64,000 bases of DNA from Yamagishiella unicocca (taxonomy: Eukaryota; Chlorophyta; Chlorophyceae; Chlamydomonadales; Volvocaceae): contig BDSL01000004.1 of assembly GCA_003116995.1 (NCBI GenBank), positions 1,178,001 through 1,242,000 on the forward strand. Reading direction: 5' to 3'. The position numbers and the translations under genes were made by a program. Below the pieces are notes generated by a model. The model saw only the letters and a program-made list of their open reading frames with translations, did no database searches and had not been told where the DNA came from. This document shows, one piece after another, positions 46,101-57,800 of this stretch. Positions within the stretch are counted from its first letter, which is position 1; every line of letters starts with the position of its first letter.

Positions 46101-49100
46101 GTGCACCCCGCGGTGAAGGGCACGGCCGTCCGCATCCTGGAGGCGGCATCCACAGAGCCCGCCGCATCCAATCGCTGCGCAGCGACGGAGGCGCTGCTGC
46201 TCTACGTGGACCGGTGGGTCGTGCGCAGGGTTGTATGTTTTATTGCGCCTTCGGGGTTTCGGCGGGCGGACCTGGCCGGAATCCTAAGGGCGGTTCTTGG
46301 CCGTCAGCCATTTTCCTGCACCCGCAGCTTGGGATGAGGGCAGGCGCCTGCTGCGCCAAGCCTGCCACGTTGCTCGTTACAGGTGCCGTACACCTTGCGG
46401 CGGCGCACTAATTCTTGTGGATCCGCGGCGTGCCCGTACAGGCTATGTCAGGGTGGGGCCCCCGCCGCCGCTGGCAGCCGCCAGCGCTTCACGGCCAAGA
46501 TGCTGCTGCTGCACAGCCAGTGCGGAGCCATCGTAGGGCCGCGCGGCGCCATCATACGCCAGGTGAGAGCGCGCCACGGTGGCCTGCCAGCGCGCTCGTG
46601 TGCTGAAGCGGCGGCCGCAGAGCACAGGGCGCCGTGCCGGCGTCACTTGACGCGCCTCCCGCTTCATTCCAGAGGCCGTCCCGTTATCCACCCATGACTC
46701 AGTTCCGTACTGCCCTATGTGGCGGCGAAGGCCTCCCCTGTGGTCATGCCAATGCCTCCTGCGCCTGCGACGCTATGCATTCGCTGCGGCCGCTGCGCTA
46801 TTTATTACTGTGTACCCTTGAAGATGCGAACAATCAAGTGATTAAGCTTCTGGAATACCTGCTGCGCTTTGCAGGTGAGCGCACTGACCAACACCAGCTG
46901 CGTGGTGCATAAGAAGGGTGACGTGCCGCCGTACGGGGCGCCGGACGAGCAGGAGCTGGAGGCCGAGGGCGAGCTGGCTAATTTGCTCGAGGTGGGCGGG
47001 TGGTGGGGCAACGTAGCACGCCGCCACACTGCGTCGGGGCTGTGCTGACACGGCGTGCATGTTGAATAGCTATATACGTGTGAGGCGGCCATGGCGACCC
47101 AGGGATGTGCATGCGTGGTTTTCTTCCGTGATTGGAGGCGGGGCCGAAGCAGCGCGACCCTTGGCTCACTCCGTCCGCAGTGCCAGCTTGATCACGTGCC
47201 CAGCTGCAGGGACCCTACCACCTGGCCCAGCCCTAACCCTACCACGTGGCCCAGCCCTAAACCCTAACATGCTCCTGCTCGCTACAGGCGCTCCGCATGG
47301 TCGCCGCGCTCGTTCGAGGGTATGAGATACGGCAGCACGGCATCCTGGTACGAGAGACCATGGGCACGCCGGAGTTCCCGGTGCGGCCCCAGGGCGGCGG
47401 CACCGGGGGACCGGGGCCGATGGGCCCCATGGTCTCCGCGACGATGGGGCCACCGCGGTTGCCCAGTAGCGCCCCAGCTGCGGATGGGAGCTGGGGTCCG
47501 CGTGACGGGGGCCATGGGGTCCTGCAGGGGGCTCCTCTGGCGCAGCAGCACCACCAACAGCAACAACAGCAACAGCAGCAACAGCTGCAGATGCAACACC
47601 AACAGCAGCTGCAGCAGCAACAGAGGCTGCAGCAGCAGCAGCAGCAATCGATGCAGGCGCAGGGCCCGATGCAGGGTGCAGGGCCGGGCCAGATGCAGAT
47701 GCAGCAACAGGAGCAAATGCAGCAGCGAATGCAACAACAGCAGCAACCCGGTGCTGGTGTGCAGGGGGCCATGGGGCCCCCGGCGGGGGGCGCGCCCCCG
47801 GCTTTTGGTTTGCCTCCGTTGGGTCCCAACGACGTGCGGCTGACGATCTTCGTTGCTAGTGGGCTGGTGAACGCCCCAGAGGGCATCAACGGAACCAACG
47901 TGCAGCAAGTCCAGGCGGTAAGTTTGGGGGCCTGTTTGCGATCTGGGTCGGGTAACAGCGATGAGTGGTGGCTAGCGGGTTGGCATGGGCGCGGGCCCAG
48001 AGCGTCTCAATCATTGTTTACTTCTCGGCGCATGCGGTATACATGCATGCATGCAGCATGGCTGCAATTTACATTCGGTAAATTTGGATGAAGTGGATGT
48101 TTTTCGGTAATGTGTTTCCGGTATTTTGGGTGAAGCGGTGTTTCCCGGGCGGACCGTTGTCGCGCAGGTGACGGGCACGGCCGTGACTCTGCGCCAGCCG
48201 AACGCCGGCGGCGACTACGAGCTCGACATCACGGGCACCATGGCGCAGGTGAGGGCGGCCGCAGGAGCACCGGGCGCAGCATCCACCGCCACCTCCACCT
48301 CCACGCCGAAGAGCGTGGGACCAGGGCGGTGCAACGTAACGCCTGCCGCACACATGCCACTAGGCCGGACACATGCAACCAGGCCGGACACATGCAACTA
48401 TGTCAACTATGTGGCAGGCGGGGATGAGCGGGTGTCGTAGTCAACGGTTGGTCGTTTTGCCGTCCTAACACCTGCCTGAGCGTTTGCAGCCCTTGGCACC
48501 CTGCGCTTGGCACCTTACGCCCAACCCAATCCCTGGTCCAATTGGCGTAGCAACGACTCAAGATTGCTGACGCCGTTTCTGCGCCGTACCCTGCCTGGTC
48601 TCGTTTGTGGGTGTGCAGGTGATGCAGGCGCATACTCTGCTGGCCAACATCATGACCATCGGCGCCATCTTGCAGCAGAAGCCGCAGCTGGCGCCTCAAC
48701 AGGTACCCCCCCAGGCAGCGGCCGGTGGAGGCCAGCCAGGCGCCGCGGCGCCGCCTACGGCGGCCGCGGCACCTGCTGTTGCCGCGGCGCCGCCCGCCGG
48801 GGATGCGGCGGTGGCGGCGGCGCAACGCCAGGTGGTGGCGCAGACCAACCAGGGAGTTGCGCTGCAGCAGCAGCAGCAGCAGCAGCCTTCGTCGCAGCAG
48901 CAGCAACCGGCAGCTGCGCTCCCTTCGTCGCAGCAGCAGCAGCAGCAACCCGCAATGCAGTTCCCGCCTTCGTCGCAGCCAACTCCGCAGGCCGCCTCGG
49001 CGCAAGGCCCGGCGCAGCCGCATATGGCAGCGCAGCAGGCGGTCCCGGGGCAGCATCCACCGCAACAGCAGCAGCAGCAGGCCGTGCAGCAGCAGCAGCA

Positions 49101-50115
49101 ACAGGCGGTGCAAGGCCAGCAGCAGAGGGGCCAATATGCGTACGCCCCTCAGGCGACTCCGACACAGCAGCAGCAGCAGCACTACCAGCCCCCACAGCCC
49201 GCTGCTCAACCACAGCCGCAACAGGTGCCGCAGCAACAGCAGGGAACGCCGGCTCAGTCGTATACTGGACAGGCGCCCGTGGGGCAGCAGCAGCAGCCAG
49301 CCCAGCAGCAGCAGCCCTCGCAGCAGCCCTCGCAGCAGCCCTCGCAGCAGCCCTCGCAGCAGCCCTCGCAGCAGCCCTCGCAGCAGGCGGCCACCTCAGC
49401 CCAGTATCCGCAACAAAAGCCGCAACAGCAACCGTACGGGCAGGCTGCGGGATCGGCGACATCCCCCGTGCCGCAGCAACAGCAGCAGCCGAGCTACGGA
49501 CAGCAGCACGCGCCGCCCTCGCAGGCGCAAGGCCAGCAGCAGCCGAGTCAGCAGCAGCCGAGCCAGCAGCAGCCAAGCCAGCAGCAACAGCACTACCAGC
49601 AGCAGCAGCCGGGCTACGGACAGCAGTACGCACAGCAACCACAGCAGCAATACTATCAGCAGCAAGCGACCGAGGGTCAGCAGCAGACCGCTCCGCAACA
49701 GGCCCACGGAGGGAGCCAGGCTTCGAATGCATACGTTGCTTACGGTGCGCCGTACGCATCGGGTTATGGCGACGCCGGCGCCCATCAGCAGGCACCGTCT
49801 GCATCCGGTGCGGTGGCATCCGCACAAGCTACTGCCTCAGGCGCCGGTGGAACTGGAGCTACCGCTGCGACCACGTACGGCACGCAGTACGGCCAGGCAT
49901 CGACAGGTGCCGCCCTGTCCGGGGCGACTGCTGGTCCCCCGATGGCAGCTACAGCCGCCCCTGCCGCGGCTGCCGCCACGCCTGCCGGTGCCACAGCCGC
50001 AACCGCTACCGTAACCCCGGGCGGCGGCTACACGACCCCCATGCAGGCGGCGTACGCTGCAGCCTACTCCGCGCAGTCGCACGATCAGCAGGCCCACCAA
50101 TACTACCAGGCAATG

Positions 50116-50153
<38 letters not shown>

Positions 50154-50328
50154 GCAGCCCGGCCAACACGTGAGTCAGGAGCAGTACTACCAGCAGATGC
50201 AGCAGTACGCGGCGATGCAGCAGTACCAGGCGGCAGCGGCGGCGGCCGGTGCGGCGAGTGCCAACGCCGTGTTTACGGGTGCTTACGGGTACGGATATCC
50301 AAACGCGGCTGCGCCGGCCCCGCATTAG
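43160..50328 (+). CDS. Multi-KH RNA-binding protein with Gln/Pro-rich tail, 1289 residues
   Basis: A PCBP/FLK-like RNA-binding protein: KH domains bind single-stranded RNA through a GxxG loop. Exons: 43160-43297, 43396-43494, 43844-43953, 44020-44125, 44339-44512, 45360-45785, 46056-46213, 46442-46562, 46875-46991, 47288-47917, 48168-48248, 48619-50328; all phases agree. KH1 (about 60-115) has GAVIGKGGDTVRNI; KH2 (152-235) has lost GxxG; KH3 (330-400) has GRFIGKGGENLREV; KH4 (410-510) has GAIVGPRGAIIRQ; KH5 (665-745) starts DVRLTIFVASGL and has GINGTNVQQVQ. Introns fall right after GxxG in KH1 and KH3. A Gln-rich block interrupts KH4-KH5, and residues 721-1289 are Gln/Ser/Pro/Ala/Tyr-rich with SYGQQ- and GYGQQ-like motifs, a low-complexity region likely to drive condensates. 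The N-terminus (QKQQ, KRKAQDKDNK) is basic. Function in mRNA fate is inference. Confidence 0.92.
49306..49388 (+). repeat. 12-bp coding repeat (QQPS)
   Basis: Six perfect copies of CAGCAGCCCTCG within the KH gene's last exon, encoding a QQPS run. The surrounding exon is full of CAG runs coding poly-Gln. Confidence 0.9.
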
Positions 50329-52632
50329 CGGACGGCTTCGATGCTTGGCGGCAGTCCACGGACCTGCCACTGCTTCATCAGCCGGCCGCTGACACCGCAC
50401 GGTGGAAGCGCTTTTGTAGGTCCGTCCGCAAGGTGTCCTTTCCAGCGTTCAGTCGGGCCACATCGCTTTTGTTAGGATTCCCGCCTGTGCCCGCAAGGCG
50501 GCGTTAGCACCCGACACCCGTTTGCTTGGCGGCTGTGGCGGCGGCTGTGGCTGGCACCACCTGTCCGGGCTAACCGTGGTGTCTGGGATGTTGTGCTTGT
50601 GGCAGCCCTGAGCTGAAACCTCTGCGACCGACCGCCTGGCGGTATCGACGCACCTCGTGTGCGGTATCAGCCTCTGCGACCGAGGCCGTCGCGTGCTGTC
50701 TGGCTCCTCTAAACCACTGGGTTCTGACCCTTAAAAGGCTACAGGGGCAGGGGTGCTGGCCGCTCGAATGCAGAAGTAAACGGCCAATACATGTTGGGTA
50801 GTGCGTCACGACTGGGCAGTCCTACACAGGCTTTCACCAGCCGCTGGAGCCGTCGCTGATCCTGCCGCTATTTGCCTCGTCCGGGGCTTGGGTATCTAGC
50901 ACCATTACGCCAAGTTAAACGGCTCGACCTAGGTACGGAATTGAGCTTCCGTGGATGGCATGGTTGCAAGCGCCGGTGAAAACGCCGCGCTTGGTAGCGA
51001 GGCGGCGTAGCTGTTCGCATTTCCTCTAAAATTGCCGGGGTTGATTAAGATAGGACGGAGGGTCCAGTTTGCAAGTCCCCGTCACCTGCAGGGGGCTATA
51101 CGTCTTCCTGTACGGCGAATCGCGACCACTACGTACGCGGAGACCCGGTGCTCCTCGCTTGTGTTTTCGCCTACTTTGCGCGACGGGGCCGGGGCCAAGA
51201 CGGTTGCGGCAAGCTGCCTCTACCGTTGGGGCTGCTGTGGCTCTTTGGAGCTGAGCTGAGCGGATTCCCTCCTCCTCTTGCCACTGCAGCCGGCTGCCCC
51301 GCGCTCCAAGGCACGCACAAAAAGCCTCGTAGCGCTTTCTCTCACGCCATGCGTAGACGGCCATGGCTAGGACTGTGACATTTCCGTTGTTTGCTTTGTG
51401 TGTAGTGTGGTTGCTCCATTGCCCGTTCTTGCGGCGTGGTACGTTAGGGTTTACGTAGCAATGCGTCTTGAGAATCACATCTTGTGACAGTCCTGCACTC
51501 GCTGCTTACCTCTGTGTGCTGTTATGGGATTCTACCTTGGCCCTTCCTCACCTCTCTTGTGGAGGAGCGGCCGTTGAGTTGTTGGCGGGGGTCCTTGCTC
51601 CAGATGTAAGACGCAACGACTGCTACCCGGGTGGAAAGGCTGTTTTCTGACAATCCGTACGGTTGCAAAGCTCGAGTGCATCATGTTGCTGATACCGAAC
51701 ATGTGGATGAGGGCACCGCTGTCGCGTAGCCTCGGCGATAAGGCGAGCACTTGGTGCTGCAAGACCCTTCAGGTTTTGGGGCGACAGCTTGCCTGACTGA
51801 ATACAGGATGCAAGGGGGCGACAAACCCGGACCGCAACAAGTACATCCACTTGACCAACCTGGCAATCTGTCATCCCTAAACTGAGAAAGCCGTGTGCGC
51901 ATGCGTGGTATGTGCGTTTGTGGCCATGATCAGTCCTGATCAGTCACGTCATCGTGACTGGGTCCATGGCCAATGTCCCCCTCCTTTGAGCGGGCCTGCC
52001 CCTCGCAAACATGAGGTTAGTTTGCGAAAGCCGAAACGCCACCTGGCACCACGCCACAGACATGACCGGGATGCACGCGTCTCTTTTCGGCCAGAACCTG
52101 TTGAACGTGCTGTCGCCACCAGCCAACATACCTTCGCGGCTGCATCCCTGCCGCATCGTTTGGTACCTGTCGCAGCTGTCTTTCAAGCCTCTTGCCGTTT
52201 AGGCACCCAGCAGTTTCACACCCGGCAATTTCACACCCGGCAATCTCACAACACAACCGTTACAACAACAACCACGGATGGCGCGCTGCATGGCGTGCCG
52301 GCTGGTTTATGGATCGCGATGCAGCGGAGGGACGACCAGGTTTGCAAGAATACATGATGCACACGGTGAATACGGCAGACGCCCGCCCCCTAACAGCAGT
52401 GAACAGCACCGTAAGACGACCCCACACCAGGTATGGCAGCAGGTCCCCTGCGCTGATGAAGACACGTCTGAAATGCTGGATTGAGCGGGGCGGACATGAT
52501 GTATTCGGGCGGGGTTGGGTTGGGGGCGCGGCAATTAATTGTTTGCGGTTATGCCGTGAGGTGACGGGTTTTGCTATTGTGGCTGCAGGTCGTGCACGTT
52601 GCACCAGGTCCGGGGCGTCTCGCCCAAACACC
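50329..52632. other. Intergenic, convergent 3' ends
   Basis: 2.3 kb between the KH stop and the stop of a minus-strand gene. A TGTAA motif at 51605-51609 could end the KH transcript. No convincing coding sequence was seen. Confidence 0.45.
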
Positions 52633-54412
52633 TTCAGTAGGATCCCTTCCGGGTGCCGTTAGAGGCGGTCTTGTCCACAATTAGCGCGAAGCCGCCCGCG
52701 GTGCCGAGCTTGAAGTTCGTTCCTGTTGTTCGTGCCTGTCCGTCCAATTTCCAACAATTCATCGAGCTGCTCTCAAAGTCATCCCAAAGTCGAGACTTCT
52801 GCGAGTATGGCATGCGGATACCTTATTGCTGCATGTTGGGTTGCTGAGGCGCCATGTGGTCGTACAAGACCCTGCCTGCGGAGCAACACTGCGGAGCAGC
52901 CCTTATGCAGTAACTGTTTACAGTGGGCCCTTTACCATAAGGTTAGAGCCATCGGGCGCATCGCCTGACACTGAATGAGACTCAGGAGAACGTAAGGGCG
53001 TCACGTGGTCGGGGGGCAGGGGGGACAGGGTCTCTTATCCACCCACCCGCATGACCTGGGTGGCACCAACCACCCGGGGGGAAAAGTCGCCCAAATGGCC
53101 CCCTTCTAGGGGCGCGTAGGTAGGCAAGAGCATGACGCACGGGTTGGGAGCCCACTTCTGAATGTTGGTACTTTCCTTCCCAAAGAGTGGTCGACAGTCA
53201 ACGTGTAGTAGTAATCGTTGTGAGAAAGCTCGGCCCGGTCTTTAGCTCGACTTTCAGCTCCACATCCAATTCAATGGCTCCACGCTCATCTGAACAGCCA
53301 CAGCTTGCCAGTTGCAACCCATGTGGACACAAAATGTCACCTGTGCTGCCCCGAAAGACTTCAAGCTGAATTCCAGGGGGCCGTCCTGGCGGCAAGAACA
53401 GCAGTAAGTGTTCGTGCGAGCACTGCTCTCAATGCCGTACATGGTTTAGGAACAGCCTTGGTTGCGTGAGGAGGAACAGTTGTACTATATCAACTGACAG
53501 GAATGTGTTGACAGGTTGCATGGGTATTCTCATGGGTATCATCAGTACAGGAAATTACGCAAGCAGACACGTGCGCGTGTACGGACTGTGGACTGCAATG
53601 CTTTAAATCACGCGGATTTCTGTGGACACCCCTGCGCACCTCAGCTGGAGTACATCAGGCCTACACAGACGGTGTGTACGGAACAACCCCAACTAACGCC
53701 TCACCCCAGCCCTGGAGGGGGTGGGGTATGTGAGGAAAGCCCGTGGGTCGTCGTGGGTCGGCTGTCACGTCATTTCACCGTCATCGACAAATTACCGTCA
53801 AAACCATCATTAGTCACTAGCATGTTAGTTTTACTTCGGATGGGTCGTAGTAAGGCTCGTTTTGGGCCCCGTGCCGCGTCGCGGTACGAGTGCGGTTGTA
53901 CAGAACTCGTACCGCACAGATTGACACGGCACTGACTACGAAATCGATTAGGAAAATGTTTGGTACATCCGTTTGGAGATGCAAGGAAGTGGTCATGTTA
54001 ACGTGGATGACTGTGATGTGGGCCGACGTGGCAGACAACGCAGGCTATTTGCTGGGTCGGGGAGGCCTTTCATTGGATTTCCCCACGTCAGTGGTCAGCG
54101 AAACCAGCGGGGGCGGCAATCTCCACCTCCTCACGGCGACCCGCCGAACACATAGATGTAACCCTGGGGCATTCGCCACTTCCCCCTGATGTTGATTATA
54201 TTTGCAGGGCAGGCCACTACCTATGTCTTCATTCCCGCCTGTTTAGCCCAGTGCAGGACGGTGCACGGGTAATACATTGGAATCCCACAGTGACGTTACG
54301 CTTGGTTAAATGTAAAAGACAAGATGTTCATTCCGTCGGAGATGGCCTCCCTGAATATCTCGTCGGACTCACGGACCGGCGCATTTGACCGGCAACACAT
54401 GACAGTGGCCAT
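52633..54412 (-). CDS. Partly resolved unknown gene
   Basis: Unrecognised; only parts of the model are firm. Likely first exons are 54412-54300 (MATVMCCRSNAP ... SDGMNILSFTFNQ) and 54185-54135 (GKWRMPQGYIYVFGGSP), joined in agreeing phase. Downstream, protein-like segments are GIQLEVFRGSTGD with ASCGCSDERGAIELDVELK near 53200-53370, then KWAPNPCVMLLPTYAPLEGG near 53060-53150 ending at a GT donor. A good last exon starts at about 52735 (FKLGTAGGFALIVDKTA) and ends in TGA at 52633-52635. Middle exons (53400-54030) could not be settled because several frames fit. The product looks soluble or extracellular, with YIYVFGG recalling a Kelch-like strand, but no family is claimed. It is divergent from the kinase-like gene. 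Confidence 0.4.
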
Positions 54413-54816
54413 AACATAATTGTAGGTAAATTCCCAATAATTTCATTGGTACGAGGGCAAATGGAATGGAGAGCCATAGCACGTTAGCAGAGCCCTGTGA
54501 TCAATACGCAGTACCATGTACGGGCATATGCTGGCGTAGGAACAAATTCGCGGCGCGAAGCAGTCACGGCAGGCAAGCATTTTAGGTTATAGTGAATTTT
54601 GGAAAATGTCCATCGTCACATAATTTTATCGCAATTCGCGTACCTGCGTTCCTGTCCGCGTCTTTTGGCCAGTGAGGGTCTTGCCAGCGAGTAATTGACC
54701 GAGAGAGCGTAATAAGAGCTCCAGCTTTTGTCGCAGCGGATAACGAGCCCGCAATGCTGGAAAAGGGGCTCGTAAAAACGCGTCCTTAAGGACCGCGTTC
54801 TCGGGCGGCCCTTGCA
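54413..54816. promoter_or_regulatory. Putative divergent promoter interval
   Basis: 404 bp between the proposed start of the 52633-54412 gene and the kinase-like gene start. Depends on the first being correct. No motif seen. Confidence 0.3.
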
Positions 54817-57800
54817 ATGTCTGAGGATGGAGTCGGCATTTTAGCGAAGGCTCGCAGACTTCTCTCTTGCCTGGCGGGCCCCAATGCAAACACGGCCGGG
54901 GCACAGCGATTCGGAGGTCACGGAAACGGTACTGCGGCCAAGGGCCATGCGCGTGGACCATCAGCTACTCCAGCCACAAATGGACAAAATTCAGCCCCTC
55001 AGGGTGCTGCTGCTGTCGCTGGACTGCGCCACAACCCCATCGACGTCTCGCTGACAGTGCTGGAGCCGGTGGCCGTCCTACACGGCAACCCAAGTCAGCG
55101 GACATACATAGCAACCTGGTGTGGAATATCCGTGCATCTCCACGTGCTGACCTTCGTGAAGAGGCCGAATCCCGTCGCTCAGATGCCCGGCCCATCATCG
55201 CCGCATGCAACCGTGGTGGCCGCACTGGACGCGCCGCCGCCAGCCCAGGCCAATATGCTTACGCAGCCTGATATGATTGCGATTGCAACGGATGTTGAAG
55301 CTGCGTTGGTGCAGCTTATCGCAGACCCGTCTCCGCAGGTGCGCCCACCTGAACCCGAGCTCCTGGCCGATACGGCATGGAAATCCTGGTGGCCATCGCA
55401 GTCATCCATCCGGTCTCACCGTCTCTTCTACCTTCCTAGATAGCTCCCTACCCCTCTGCAAAGGCCCTGCTTGCACCTTCACGGTTTCATCATACACTCC
55501 GCTCCCAAGCCAGCCGCACCGCCCCAAAACCCATCTCCCACCTCCTCCTCCTCCTCCTACTCCTCCACACACCTCGCTTCACCCCTCGTGGCTTCCTCAA
55601 ATCACCCTACCTCTCTCCCTTCCTCGCTCCCGCACTCCCTTCCTTCCTCGCTCCCTCGCGGCCACCAAGCAACCCCCCCTCCCCCTCTCCTCCCCCTCTC
55701 GGCCCCCTCTCGGCCCCCACCAGGTCCTCCCCATCCTCGCCTGCGCCAAGGTGACGTGTCGCGCGCACATCTGCAGCCCGGGGGACGACCACGTGACTCA
55801 GCGCATCATCGCCGAGGTGCACGTGGTCACCCCCATGGTTCCGGGGCTAGTGTCGCTATCGCAGTGGCTGCAGGAGCGCTGGCCGCAGTGCGAGGTGGCG
55901 GCGGACGCAACCAACGGCGACAACGCCGGACACGGCCCGACGCAAGCGGCCGCAGCTCCTTCTCCTCCGCAGCAGCAACAGCAGCAGCCGAGCCATCGAC
56001 TGGCCTCTTCCGCAGCCCCGGGGGGCACTGGAGCACTGGGCTCAGCAGCAGCCGCATCGGGCGTGGAGGGTGCTGGTGGGGGACGGGGTGGGGGTCCCTG
56101 CCTGCCGCCGCACCTCAAGGCCTCCTACAACTCCAACAGCTCGATGCCGTTAGGCGCCAGCCAGCCCATTGCCGAGGGCGTGCAGGGCTCCGTGGATGAC
56201 AGCCGGGGCTTGCCGGCGTCATCGCCGCATCGCGCGTCGCCGTTCGCCTGCCTGTCGTGCTTGCTGGCGGGGCCGGCGCCGATGTCGGCATCACGCCCCG
56301 CCAACCAGCCGAGGCCCATGGCAGCATCTACGGCGGCGGCGACGGCGGTGACGATGACGAGCGCGTCGGAGGTAACCGCCGCTCCCGCAGTAGTAGCAGG
56401 GGCGCCCGTGTCGGCGGTGCCGCGCCGGCTGGGCGGGCCGTCGGGCGGCCTCAGCAACCGCTCGCTCCGCTTTCCGCTGCCCCCAGCCCCGCCTCGGCGG
56501 TCGACGCTGCCGGTGCCTGAAGCGCTCGAGGTGCTCATCTGCCTGGCCGAGGCGCTCCGAAACCTGCATCGCCGCGGACTGACCCACGGCGCCCTGACCC
56601 CCACGACGATCCAGCTGCAGCTCGCGAAGCCGGGCGAGGCCGTGTCGGTCGCCTCTCGCCCAGTGCGCTTGTCTCTGGAGCGCCAGCAGCCGTCGCCGCC
56701 GCAGCTGTCGCAGCCGCAGCAGCAACAGCAGCCGCCGCAACAACAGCCGTCGCAACAACAGCCGTCACAGCAGCAGCAGCAGGGTCTGAGCGGTGAGGAT
56801 CAGCCAGTTGGCGACAAGGAGGTCGGGGCTGCCGCTTCGGCCCCCAGCCCGTTGGAGCCAGCCAGTACTCCAGTGGCAGCGACCTCTCCGGCATTGGACC
56901 CGCCGACCGAAGCCGGGGGCTCCCTGGCCAGCGGTTCGCCGCCAGTAACCGGCACCGGCCCTGAGGCTGGTGCGGCGGCGGCAGTGGCGGCAGTGGATGT
57001 GGCCGCCGCCGCGGCGGCTTCCGAGGGTGCTGCCGGTGAGCCAGCCGCCTTAGGGGCGGAGGCGACGCGTTCGGGGGCAGTGCCGGCAGCGGAGGCGGCT
57101 GCCAGTGAGGCGGCGGCGGCGACTGCCAGTGAGGCGGCGGAGGCGGGTGAGGTTGGGGGTGCGGGTGCAGAAGGGGCCCTGGGGCGGCGCTCCAACCAGC
57201 TGGTGGTGGCCGTGGCTTCCAGCAGTGCTGGTGGCGCCGGGAAGGCGGTGACACCCGCCACGGCGCCGGAGTCACCGTCTACTGCGGTTGTGGGCGCCAG
57301 CAGCGGAACGTCTGGTACGACAGCGACGACGCCGACGTCGGCGGCGACGGCCAGCACGGCGTCGGCGACGACCAGCCCGGCGGCGGCGGCGGGGTCAGCG
57401 GCGGCGACCAGCGTGCAGCGCCCCGCAGTCGCGCCCTCGCCGCCACGTCAGGTGGCACAGGCGGTCACCCGCCGCCGTCAGCAGCAGCGGTCCGGCATAC
57501 GGGCGGTGCTGCCTCTGCCGGCCGTCGGGCCCGCCGTGCTGCAGCTACAGACCTGGGGCAGGGCGCGACCCGTGGGTCTGCCGAGGGACCACCTGCTCTG
57601 GTGCGCTCCGGAACTCCTCAGCACCGGCATCCTGGGCTGGGGGCTGCCGGTGCTGGCTCGCCGCAGCGGTAACGGCAGCGCGACCCTGGGGCCGCTGGAC
57701 CAGAGCCTGGGCTGCCGCGGCGGCAACCGCATGCGGGGGGGCGGTAGCAACCACCGTCACTTTGGCGATGGCAGTTACGGCGGGAGCGGCGGGAGCTTGG

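Noticed and set aside
48403..49825. Large Arg/Leu- and Ala-rich frames opposite the KH gene
   Set aside because: Antisense and shifted-frame shadows of the CAG-rich last exon.
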